This document shows, one piece after another, positions 55,085-64,000 of a stretch of DNA of 64,000 bases. The notes beneath the pieces are model-generated. The model was not told the origin of the DNA and did no database searches. It saw nothing but the letters and a program-made list of their open reading frames with translations. The translations under genes and the position numbers were made by a program. This DNA comes from Acholoe squamosa (Eukaryota; Annelida; Polychaeta; Phyllodocida; Polynoidae): contig OX439041.1 in assembly GCA_949317995.1 (NCBI GenBank), positions 9,684,001 to 9,748,000 on the forward strand, in the 5' to 3' direction. Position 1 is the first letter of the stretch; each line of letters starts with the position of its first letter.

Positions 55085-55300
55085 GACTCGAGTCAGGAAC
55101 GTTCACAACTTGCGGCAAGAGAACCTGATTATCTCCAGAAATTTGGACAAGCCAGAACATCTTATACTCAAGAAACAAAAAATGTCCAGTTCCTCGGGAA
55201 TATCCCGAGTTGTCTAGTTGTATTCATGAGTTGGGACTTGAGAAATTCCTGAGCCGTTCTTGAGATCTAGACTTGAGAACTTTCTCGAGTATAAGATGTT
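55085..55300. repeat. Imperfect foldback with AACATCTTATACTC ends
   Basis: GAACATCTTATACTCAAGAA (55156) pairs with TCTCGAGTATAAGATGTT (55279-55298), with inner CAGTTCCTCGGGAAT/ATTCCTGAGCCG. GAGTATAAGATGTTT at about 33053 suggests a dispersed relative near 32890-33075. Confidence 0.6.
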
Positions 55301-55304
55301 ATGG

Positions 55305-55390
55305 CGAGTTACTCGCCAGGGCTGCATTCTTGCATGATGACGCCCAATGGTTATGATGCATTACTGTAGCATAAGCTGCACTTAAAGGAT
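55305..55390. mobile_element. Family A fragment
   Basis: GGCGAGTTACTCGCCAGGGC then TGCATTCTTGCATGATGACG and GGTTATGATGCATTACTG. Confidence 0.75.
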
Positions 55391-55474
55391 CGATAATTGC
55401 AAAAAAAAGGTAAAACAAAGTCGATTATTCATTTGAAAAATGATCTTCTATCTGTCCCTTACCTTAAAATCCTG

Positions 55475-55722
55475 CACTCAGAAAATATTCTTACTCACAT
55501 GAGTCTGGATCCAGACTCAGGCAATGTCGCCAAAATGAGTATGGTTTGAGACTCAGCCTGATCCGTGGATGATAGTCAAAGCCAGAGTATCACCCCAGAA
55601 TCAGCCTCAGGATCTGCCTGAGTATCATCCACGGATCAGGCTGAGTCTCAAACAATACTCATTTTGGCGACATTGCCTGAGTCTGGATCTAGACTCATGT
55701 GAGTAAGAATATATTCTCAGTG
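55475..55722. mobile_element. Family N element, compact palindromic copy
   Basis: CACTCAGAAAATATTCTTAC to GAATATATTCTCAGTG. Arms of about 110 bp are near-perfect (GGATCCAGACTCAGGCAATG and GCCTGATCCGTGGATGAT inverted). A smaller relative of 33661-34584 without its single-copy interior. Confidence 0.92.
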
Positions 55723-56577
55723 TGGTTAATGACTGCTAGGATGGGTAGGGCTTGCCAGGTTCTAGATCTATGACTATTTAGCTTTATGATGTAAAAGAAG
55801 CCATTCAGTTACCGAGGAATCATAAAGAAAAGCACCGCAAAAAGGAAAATAATCCAAGCCAATTCCATAGGTAAAGTACGATGTCTTTGCTACAAATCAA
55901 TGCAATACAAAATGTTGGCATTTAGAGGTTTTTAACACTTTCTGGAGGTTTGACTGATAAAATAAATATGCCACCCAGCTTTTTGTTTTTAGTTTAGATC
56001 TAATACATGTATGTACATCTTAAAAGACAATTATCTTATGAATCTACTGATATAAGACGGTTGCCTATGCACACATAATAGCCAAGACAATCTTGGAGGT
56101 AGTTTGTTAGAACTAACATGAATAGATTTCTTGTGAAAGGTTTTGTTGAATGGGTCAATAATAGTATGTAAAACCAAAATCTAGCAGAGGAGAATAGTGA
56201 GGTCTAGAGCCAAAGCACCCAGGTTGCCATGGCATCAAATTTCACTCTTACCCTAGCAACGTTATTTTTGCACTCAAGGGGGAAATCAAATGTTTTCCTT
56301 AAGATTCCCCAAATACTAGATTTATTTTTTTAGTGGCAGCTTAGAAGCAGTCTCTGCTTCAGGCTGAAACACTACCACTCTCGTGTATCCTACCCTGCAG
56401 GGGTAGTAGTACTAGCAGATGCCACCAGGTGTTCTAATCCTGGATCAAAAGCTGAAAGAATAACAACTAAGACCTTCACATAAAACTAGGTACGACTGAA
56501 ATGTGAATAACTCAAGGAGGCATATAGCTAGTACAGAATGGTTTATGTGTAGAATTTTAAATGTGTGCAAAAGAGGC
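55723..56577. other. No recognised feature
   Basis: AT-rich low-copy DNA. GTTGCCATGGCATC near 56224 is a partial X-box look-alike. No gene recognised. Confidence 0.35.
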
Positions 56578-57215
56578 AGTCTCAACCCTCTCACTCTTTG
56601 AGGGCTGCTTTTATGCTGAAGTACATTGATCAGCTTGATGTACCGATGAAGTGCCGGTGAGTCTGCTTGTTTGCACTTCATCGGAGCATCTTGTCGATCA
56701 TCCGAGAGTGTCACTCACCAGAGCTGCATTCACCCCGGGGGGGCACTCTCTATGTAATGTATACACATATTCGCGGCTGGCAAGGATACTTTTTCAAGGA
56801 AAAGTCCCTAGCAAGCTTCCTGTTTCAGCCACAAATGTCCCTAGCAAGCCTCCCGTTTCAGCCACAAATGTCCCTAGCAAGGGTCAATTTTTATCAAAAT
56901 ACCTCGATTAAGCGGGAAATTTAAAAATTTTCATTGAGATCAGCAGTTTTCATAAAAATAGAATGAACCAAATTCAATCTTCTCCCCAATCAGTGTAAAT
57001 TTAAGACATTTTGAAATAAATCTAGGATTATTGAGTCAAAAGTGCCCTAGCAAGGGTAGGCTTTTGAAGAAAACCCCCGCGAACGAGTGCAAGGGTAAGG
57101 GTTGTCGTGGGTTCAGCCACACACCCGTATCAAAAAAAATTGAAGTGCCCCCCCGGGGCATTCACTCATCATGTTGACCAATGGGTACACTGATACATGA
57201 ATGCATTAACAACCC
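56578..57215. mobile_element. Family A element split by family L
   Basis: CTCTTTGAGGGCTGCTTTTA, GTGCCGGTGAGTCTGCTTGT and CCAGAGCTGCATTCAC at the left; GCATTCACTCATCATGTTGA and TACATGAATGCATTAACAAC at the right. Confidence 0.82.
56734..57157. mobile_element. Family L element, 8-bp GCATTCAC duplication
   Basis: Starts CCCGGGGGGGCACT and ends AGTGCCCCCCCGGG; GCATTCAC at 56726-56733 and 57158-57165. Inside, TCCCTAGCAAG repeats with a 35-bp period (TTTCAGCCACAAATG spacer) near 56806-56890, and GGGTTCAGCCACACACCCGT is near the right end. Same family as 28080-28493, in the opposite orientation. Confidence 0.9.
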
Positions 57216-57512
57216 TCTACTGTAGTATTGTCACAGTGCATTCAGTGAGCACAGGGAGTAACCTTTCTCCATGGCTGCTGTCACTGCCCGTTCATGGCGT
57301 CCTTCTTGGTTCCAGTGTACACCACCAACCAAAATTGATGGCCCGCGCACTTTGGCAAAGAACCACATTTTCGTGTGGCTCCTTACATTTCCATGTATGA
57401 TTATGCCGACATATCCAGTGATGCATAAAGTGCCCTCTCTCTCTAGACTCCTGATTAATATCGACCCACAGTCTCTCTACTTCTGTTTTTCTTACTTTTA
57501 TTCCACCACTCT
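57216..57512. other. No recognised feature
   Basis: Three overlapping open frames in both strands without recognised motifs. Confidence 0.3.
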
Positions 57513-57755
57513 TTAACCCTCTAAGGGCCGCTAACACTGGAGTGCATCATGCCCATAGGTCATCATGATGCACCAATGACGTGCTGGCGAGACTGCTCGC
57601 CAGCACTTCATTGGTGCATCATGCTGACCCCCCTAGACTGTATCAACCCCATAGGATTGGCATGATGCATTACTGTAGACCTTTTGAGCACTGCATTCAT
57701 GTATCATGCTGACCAATAGGGATGAGGCATTGATGTATTAGATGGTAACCAAGTC
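57513..57755. mobile_element. Family A element, nearly full length
   Basis: TTAACCCTCTAAGGGCCGCT, GTGCATCATGCCC/ATCATGATGCACC hairpin, GTGCTGGCGAGACTGCTCGC/CAGCACTTCATTGGTGCATC hairpin, ACCCCATAGGATTGGCATG, CACTGCATTCATGTATCATG. Right end eroded. Confidence 0.88.
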
Positions 57756-59200
57756 TGACATATACACTCAAAGACAATTATCAAACTCAATCAGGTTAGT
57801 AATATAAGACCTGAAGTGACTTACAGGCAACTTAATGGGCATTTCACCAATTTCCTTTTTGACTGATATCTGTGCATCAATCCCGTAGGAATTAAAGCAT
57901 CATGCACCAGAATGGGAAATGGGGATAAAGCGTTAACATGCTATGGACGCCTAAAAGGGTTACAGGGTAAGATGCAGGAGACGTGGCATTTGGCCTCCCC
58001 AATTAGCAGTGTGCTGCAGTGGTAGGGGAGGGTGAGTCATTGTGTCTTATCCAATTACTGACTGCATTAGTCACTACATCTTACAATATGAACATACCCC
58101 ACACTGAAATAATGTAGTATTGCAAGAGTATTCTACGTGAGCAGAATAATCAATAACTTGTACATGGTCTTCATATTTATAACTCTAGGCCTTGTCTATC
58201 CCCAGCTTAAGCGCTCATCCAACAGGCATAGAATCAGTCAGAATAGCTGTAATCGAACAACAAAATCGACCGGATTAGTGCTAATCCAACCAATTTACTC
58301 CTGTGGAATCAGTGCATGAGCCTGTATGTCTGGACAGCTGATGACAGGCATTGGTCACTTTGAAATTTGCATAAATTCGTCAGGAAATATCTGATTGGAT
58401 AGAGGAGCTGGTACTTGGTGTGTAGGTCGCTAATGACTGGAACCAGCAGTGAGCTGGTTGCGGGTAAATGCACTTGCCAAGGCTGGAACCAGCAAACCAC
58501 AATGCATTCTGGGCTAGGGGTGAAACCCTACCTAAAATGGCAGACCTTCAAAAGCTTATTTTGGGCTTGGGACACGCTACTCTAGGACACCTTGGTTATT
58601 CTTCGAACCAACAACCCTTGAATGGCATGCCATGAAGTTGTCAATTACGAGAACCTGGACTGACATATTGAATTTGAAGTTTTGCTTTTTATAGTTGATA
58701 TGTTGCTCACTTTGCAGACCCTATTTTTTCTGTGTTTGCACTGCACACCCTACTTAGCCAACTGTATTGATGTAAGCCTATGCATTCATGCCAAATTAAA
58801 GTCAAGAGGAGCTGTTTCAATCTTATTTCAGTTAATATGGGACTGAAGCAATATGTAAATTCTGAATAAAGCATGCAATTATAAATGCCTTTCTATCCTC
58901 ATCTAATAGATTTTCATATCTTTACAAAATCTTAACACACATATCAGATATTCTGGTGGTCAAAAGATATGAGAAGTGTTAACATACGGTAAGGTTTCTA
59001 CATACAAAGTTATGCTCCCTATGTGTATGTACTTGTTTGAAAGAGCACTTGCCCACCTTTCATTTATTTGACATCTTGCTAAATCTTTCAAAGCTAATGC
59101 ATTGGGATTCTAAGGAATTAAGAGGAGACTAGTTTAAAATGAATCCTCAAAGAATAAGGCAACTAAATCGGGCAATAAAATAATATATGAAGCGCATTAT
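57756..59200. other. Low-copy region, no gene recognised
   Basis: A short direct pair AACCAGCAGTGAGC / AACCAGCAAACCAC at 58440-58500 is the only structure I see. Small frames are unsupported. Confidence 0.35.
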
Positions 59201-59202
59201 TT

Positions 59203-59270
<68 letters not shown>
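59201..59270. repeat. (TA)n microsatellite
   Basis: Alternating TA, about 68 bp. Confidence 0.97.
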
Positions 59271-59275
<5 letters not shown>

Positions 59276-59276
59276 G

Positions 59277-59430
59277 TTGTTCTTTGAAAATGACTGTGAA
59301 GAACTAGCAAGCTTGCAACCAACAGACCTGAAATTAAAGGAATTAGTCTAATATATAAATAAAGCATTGGTGGTCTTTGAAACTGACTTTGAGAAACTAG
59401 CAACAGTACAACCACAGACCTGGTCGGGTA
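59277..59430. repeat. Tandem duplication of about 93 bp, diverged
   Basis: GTTCTTTGAAAATGACTGTG...AACAGACCTG and GGTCTTTGAAACTGACTTTG...CACAGACCTG. Confidence 0.75.
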
Positions 59431-59694
59431 CTGAATAATGTGAGAGGGAGCATTCATTATTACTGATGACTGTTATGGCCCTTACATGAACGCCTGTATG
59501 CCACAGGTCGACACTAACCTCTCCCCTTACACTGTTCTACACCATTACCTGTGCTGCCACCTATGTGCCGCCACATGAGTCAATTCCTGTGATCCAGAAC
59601 GAGGCTGATGGTAGTGTCTTGTACCAGTTTACGACCTCCCAGAGTTAAAATGGCTTCCCCACACAACTCCATACAGACTAAATGGCAACATGAG

Positions 59695-60475
59695 ATGGCA
59701 TAAGAGACAAAAGCCCCAGATTGCCTAGCAAAGACGAAAGTGCTAAGTAGAAAGGGTTTGAGGCATACAAAGTTGCGGCCAGAAATGGCTGGGGAGGAAA
59801 AAATGTTGCTAGAAATGGCTGTAGGGTGACAAAATTGTTGCCAGAAATGGTTGAAGGCTGACTAAAATGTACCCTGAAAATAACTTCTTGCAATCAAAAT
59901 GTTTGCCAATATCGGTTTTAGACGGAAATCAGCGATACATCCTATTTTTCTCGATAGACTAAATGGCTACCAGACTTAATGCATGCTGCATATCTCTCAG
60001 AGATGCACTTTAGGTTTACATATAATAAGGTCACAGATTTTCTAGATTTATTTCTTCATTCTTGGCAAAATGATAGTTCTTTATATTTCAAGTTTGGAAG
60101 GCTAGTATTGCAAAAGGATTTTTTAAAAAAAATCTTCCTTATAAAAGGATAGTTAACAATCTTGAAGCAGAATGAAATGATTGCCCTTGGTGACCTTAGG
60201 TAGACAGAATGACTGCACTGTCCAGATGTCTTTAGGCAGGCAAGATAACTGCCGGAAATGGCTTCTGACAGACAAAATGGCTGCAATAAATGGCTTCAGA
60301 CAGACAAAATAATTTGGCAGGCAAACTGGATGCCAGAAATGGCTTCAGACAGGCAAAATGACCTTTGGAAGTAGCTTCAGGCAGACAATACGCCTGCCAG
60401 ATATTGCTTCCATCAGATAAAATTGCTGCCAGAGATGGCTTCATGCACTCAAAACAGCTGCCATAGAGGACGTCA
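59695..60475. repeat. Degenerate minisatellite, about 33-36 bp unit, in two blocks
   Basis: Blocks 59745-59905 and 60185-60475 repeat GCCAGAAATGGCTTCAGACA followed by GACAAAATGGCTG, with heavy divergence; 59906-60184 between them is non-repetitive. Minus frames carrying CLKPFLA-like phrases are array artefacts. Confidence 0.75.
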
Positions 60476-60990
60476 GGAAGACACTGCAGAGAAAATGACA
60501 TTAGACAATCAGCAGATTCAGTGCCTTTGTAATTTGATATTCAGTGCTTTCAGCGTTCAGTAAGCTACATCCCCAGTGCACATACAAAAGATTTTCGCAC
60601 AAGGCCCCTGATTTCTCAAGGCTCTGATCAATTTTTGTGCATTGGGTGATTTCAAAACCGCTGTGACCGCCAGCCCCCATTCAAAACCAGGAAAAGACCG
60701 GCCATATATAATGGCCAATACAGTAATGTCTAAATACCTTTTCCAAATTATGGCGATTGCAGTAGCTAACCCCTATATAACAGAAGTTTATTACACTGAC
60801 TGTACCCTCTGCCATGGGCATTAAAAATCAGACGGCAGGCTGTCTAGCTACCTGGGGAATCTTGAACATAGATAGCTTTTGGGTGATAAGCACATCACAT
60901 AGGGTCTTCTCTCCCAGCACAACTAGGTGCACTTATAATATACTCACCAGCAGATAGCAGCAGATAGGGGAGGGAGTATGAGGACTGGTA
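60476..60990. other. No recognised feature
   Basis: Low-copy flank of the 2330-bp element. CAGCAGATAGCAGCAGATAG at 60949 is a small tandem duplication. Confidence 0.35.
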
Positions 60991-61223
60991 AGTAGTATAT
61001 AGGGGTAAACTCAGCACATAGCTACATCTAATAAAATCTGTTTGACCTACTTACGAACTGGAAGTTTCCCTTTGACATCTTAGCCTATCAGATGCCAGCA
61101 TTTGACCAGAAGCCATGCCCATGCTCATATATGGACATGCGACCTCGTTTCTTGATGTCTGATTGGCTAAGAGGTGGTTGCCATGGCATCCGTTAAAAAT
61201 AAACAAACTATGTTGTCATGACA

Positions 61224-61615
61224 ACACCTAGCAGATATTATTGGAACAGTTAATAGCTGGGTTTAGTGGAGACCTCTTGTGGTTAAAAAATAGTGGCGAC
61301 ACCTAGTGGAAATTATTGCAACTGCTCATAGCTGGATTTAGTGGAGCCCCCTTGTGGTTAGGAAAATTAGTGACTTTTTACGCCTGACACCTAGTGAATA
61401 TTATTGGAACTACTTATAGCTGGGTTTAGTGGAGACCTCTTGTGGTTAAAAACTAGTGGCAACATCTAGTGGAAATTATTGCAACTCCTAATAGCTGGGT
61501 TTAGTGGAGCCGCCTTGTGGTTAGAAAAATGCATGACTCTTTACGCCTAACACCTAGTGAATATTATTGGAAATAATTATAGCTGGGTTTAGTGGGGTCC
61601 CCTTGTGGTTAGGAC
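61224..61615. repeat. Alternating 75/88-bp array (163-bp higher-order unit)
   Basis: Unit starts ACAYCTAG at 61224, 61299, 61387, 61462 and 61550. Units 1 and 3 (75 bp) share GAGACCTCTTGTGGTTAAAA. Units 2 and 4 (88 bp) share GCAACT, the CCTTGTGGTTAG end and a TTTACGCCT tail. All share ATAGCTGGGTTTAGTGG. Lies inside the 2330-bp element. Confidence 0.92.
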
Positions 61616-62549
61616 ATGATATGTCTTATTTTTCCCATATTGATGCATATCCATGCAATTTAACCGTTACGACAAGAAAGTGTAAATAACACAACACAAC
61701 GCAGTTTTTTCACTCTTTTATTTTACAGACAACCTCGACATATGAATGAACTTTTACCATTAGAAGGTTTTGTACATATGTGACAGAAAGAGCTGTTTGG
61801 GGTTAGTGAGTTAGCTCTTGTCCAATGCTTGCAATAGCAGGTTAAAACAATGCCTGAGCCAGAAAAAAGTCAGGTAGCCTTCCTTGAAATTAACTCGAAT
61901 GAAAAATGACTCTTTACCCCAACCAAGTTTAAAGCTGAAAGTTCCAAGGTGCATTGTAGACAGGTGAAACATATGGTTTCACATATTTTGCTGATGTTTA
62001 GACCACTTTTACAATGACATAAAACACCCACTTTGGGGTAAATTTCTAGTTTCTGAAGGTAAGCTGGAAAATTTCGGACTCTGCTTAGTGGGTACCTAGT
62101 ATAATTTTGTGGACATGCCTTTTTAGTGTGTAATTGATATACTCCAATACATCAATCCTCTGTCTGTAATGTAACATTGTTACGTTTACAGTAGTCAATG
62201 CAAAAGGTAAAAGCATCCCAAAAAGCCTCATTAAAGAATGTGCACATATTAACGCTAGATAACCAGTGATCAACAGTGTCTGGTTCAGCTCTTCTAAAAT
62301 ATTGAATGTTGTCTACAGGAATTGCTTCTCAGAAAAAGTTTTCTTCACATATGCATAACACACTACTTATATTATTGCCTGGAGTAATTACGGAAGGTTT
62401 ACCTATGTTGTGCTCGACTGTAAATGAGGTCGCATATAAAATTCAATAGCAGGGTTAGACATTGTGGTGTCTGCTTAGCTAAAATACTACCAAAGACCAG
62501 ATAAGCAAAAACACCTTTTGTCTGGTGGAGTTGTTTTTGCGCCTAGTTT

Positions 62550-62925
62550 TTTTTTTTACACAGTATGTGTACACATGACAGAATTTTACAAAGGATACGT
62601 GATAGAATACAACCTTAACATCTTTTAGTAATTTTCCACACAGTATACAACCTTAAACTATGTAATTTTTTACTTTTTTAGTTTTTTTTACTTTTACTTT
62701 TTTCACACAGGATACATGGATAAAAGAACACAACCTTTTACACAATATACACATGACAGAATACATCCTTAAACTATGCAATTTTTACTTTTACCTTTTC
62801 CTTTTTCCCTTTTTTCCCTCTTTTACTTTTTCACTTTTTTTTTACTTTTTTTTTATTACTTTTTACACAGGATGCATGATAGAACACAACCTTAACCTTA
62901 ATTTTACTAAATCTTTTACAAAAAA
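62550..62925. repeat. T-rich degenerate tandem region
   Basis: ACACAGGATACATG, GATAGAACACAACCTTAA and ACTATGCAATTTTTACTTTT recur three or four times separated by T-runs. It lies inside the same element, to the right of the higher-order array. Confidence 0.7.
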
Positions 62926-63494
62926 TGCTTTTACACCAACCTGCTTGACCTCTGAATCACTTTTTTAAAGAGGTAAATCTGACATTGTAAACACTTTTGC
63001 ATCATTTTCTGAAGTTGTCGCCATAGGTTTCCATGTAAGAAGAGTTTTTTCTATCTTCAGACACAAAAAGTAAATTTTGTTATTTTTTCATCGTGCATGC
63101 TACACTATAGTTTCTATGCATTAAGATGATGCACTATAATGCTCTGATGATTGTTTGACACATGAGCACCAGTTGTTGAACCAGTTGGTCACCGAAAGCC
63201 ACGCCCATGGCTTCTGATTGGTTGAGAGATCAAGGTCAAAAGGTCACTTCCGGTTCATAAGTAGGTCAAACAGATTTCAGTAGCTGTAGCTATGTGCTGA
63301 GTTTACCCATATATACTACTCTGGTATACTGGTATAATAAAACTGAGAGGACTACCTAGTCATCTTGTCTTTGTGATCAGACAGATGTAAACTCTTCAGA
63401 GATTGCATAATTTAATAAGGGCTCATAAGGACCCTCCCCCCAGCCCCTCCCACAGCAAGGTCATTTCCCCTTGAACACATGCAATATCTCATTG

Positions 63495-63672
63495 TGTTTT
63501 AGTGCAGGGATTTGAATGAGTGCCAATTCCATGGCGGGATACAGGGGTCACAAAATTCATCTTAAGGACTAAAACTAGATCTTAAATAAGTGCCTGTCTC
63601 ATACAAGGGCCGGGGGAAATACCCCCTCCAAATCTCCAAGTGCTTGGGCGGTTATTCATAGCCATTCGCTAA
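63495..63672. mobile_element. Family C element, diverged
   Basis: TTTGAATGAGTGCCAATTCC, ATCTTAAATAAGTGCCTGTC, ATACAAGGGCCGGGGG, CCAAGTGCTTGGGCGG. Confidence 0.65.
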
Positions 63673-63919
63673 TATGATTATACTCTTGTCAGAGAGGGTT
63701 CGCAGAAACGATGTTATAAGGGTTTGGCACCCTAGAGATTTGTCGTAATAATTAGGTAATCAGTCTAGAACCCCCATGAGATATTCCTCTCAAACCCCAA
63801 AATGACCCAGCAGCGTTCTAATCAATGTCACATTACACCAGTAAATTATCCTGTTCATCAGGCACTAGAGCCCTCTTCTAGTTCTGGGACACAGCTCTAT
63901 TTTATTTAATTTTTATCAT

Positions 63920-64000
63920 TTTCCAATGAAGTGCTGGCGAGTCTGCTCACCAGCACTTCATTGGTGCATCATGCCGACCCTTTTGGAGTGTTTCAGCCCC
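63920..64000. mobile_element. Family A element cut by the window edge
   Basis: CCAATGAAGTGCTGGCGAGT with CTGCTCACCAGCACTTCATT forms the central hairpin, then GTGCATCATGCCGACCC and TTTCAGCCCC run off the end. Confidence 0.85.

Larger units (their letters stand above)
60991..63320. mobile_element. 2330-bp element with TIRs of about 120 bp, 6-bp target duplication, AGT...ACT ends
   Basis: Left AGTAGTATATAGGGGTAAAC TCAGCACATAGCTAC; the reverse complement of the right end (63286-63320) differs at a single base. Similarity continues through CTGTTTGACCTACTTA to about 61115, with the right arm from about 63195. CTGGTA flanks both ends (60985-60990 and 63321-63326). Six-base duplications with AG...CT termini are typical of Polinton/Maverick elements; Dada and IS3EU types are alternatives. 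No polymerase, integrase or transposase frame exists, so it would be non-autonomous. Confidence 0.85.

Overview
The window looks like intergenic or heterochromatin-like DNA from an animal nuclear genome, most likely an aquatic invertebrate. There is no operon structure and no dense coding. TA, GA and TCTG microsatellites are long, minisatellites are several kilobases long, and there are many short inverted-repeat transposons, one SINE-like retroposon and tRNA-like Pol III boxes. No sequence here fixes the species. I found no intact protein-coding gene, rRNA or functional tRNA. The only protein homology I recognise is a broken fragment at 45874-46276 on the minus strand, from an uncharacterised metazoan family that resembles transposon-borne proteins.

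Layout. 1-2730: a 45-bp minisatellite split by a hairpin-tailed element. 3720-8870: short repeats, a multi-hairpin MITE expanded as a 71-bp array, and a 35-bp minisatellite of about 76 units. 9600-18920: inverted-repeat elements, a 33-bp array born from a MITE arm, a 300-bp foldback and a segmental duplication. 19190-21250: a CWG-targeting element and two adjacent tandem arrays. 22000-38740: a mosaic of at least ten inverted-repeat families with nested insertions and a SINE-like copy. 40590-47840: elements of the same families, the protein fossil and a near-perfect 51-bp palindrome. 48050-57760: TCTG-rich tracts, nested elements and a foldback with two outward tRNA-like heads. 59200-64000: TA tract, degenerate arrays, and a 2330-bp element with 6-bp target duplication and AGT...ACT ends.

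Family names used below are local labels: A (multi-hairpin, TTAA-flanked), B (CWG target duplication), C (GTTTAAGCGCC termini), D1-D3 (long terminal hairpin plus an ATGGCG-type motif), E, F, G, H, I, K, L, M, N, P, Q (other inverted-repeat families) and J (SINE-like). Families A, B, C, F and H recur many times. Nesting gives relative ages: A is older than B, L and C; C is older than D2 and J; the 45-bp array is older than D1. Several arrays (33-bp, 71-bp, 31-bp, 35-bp) arose from sequence inside MITEs, so the window shows transposons seeding satellites.
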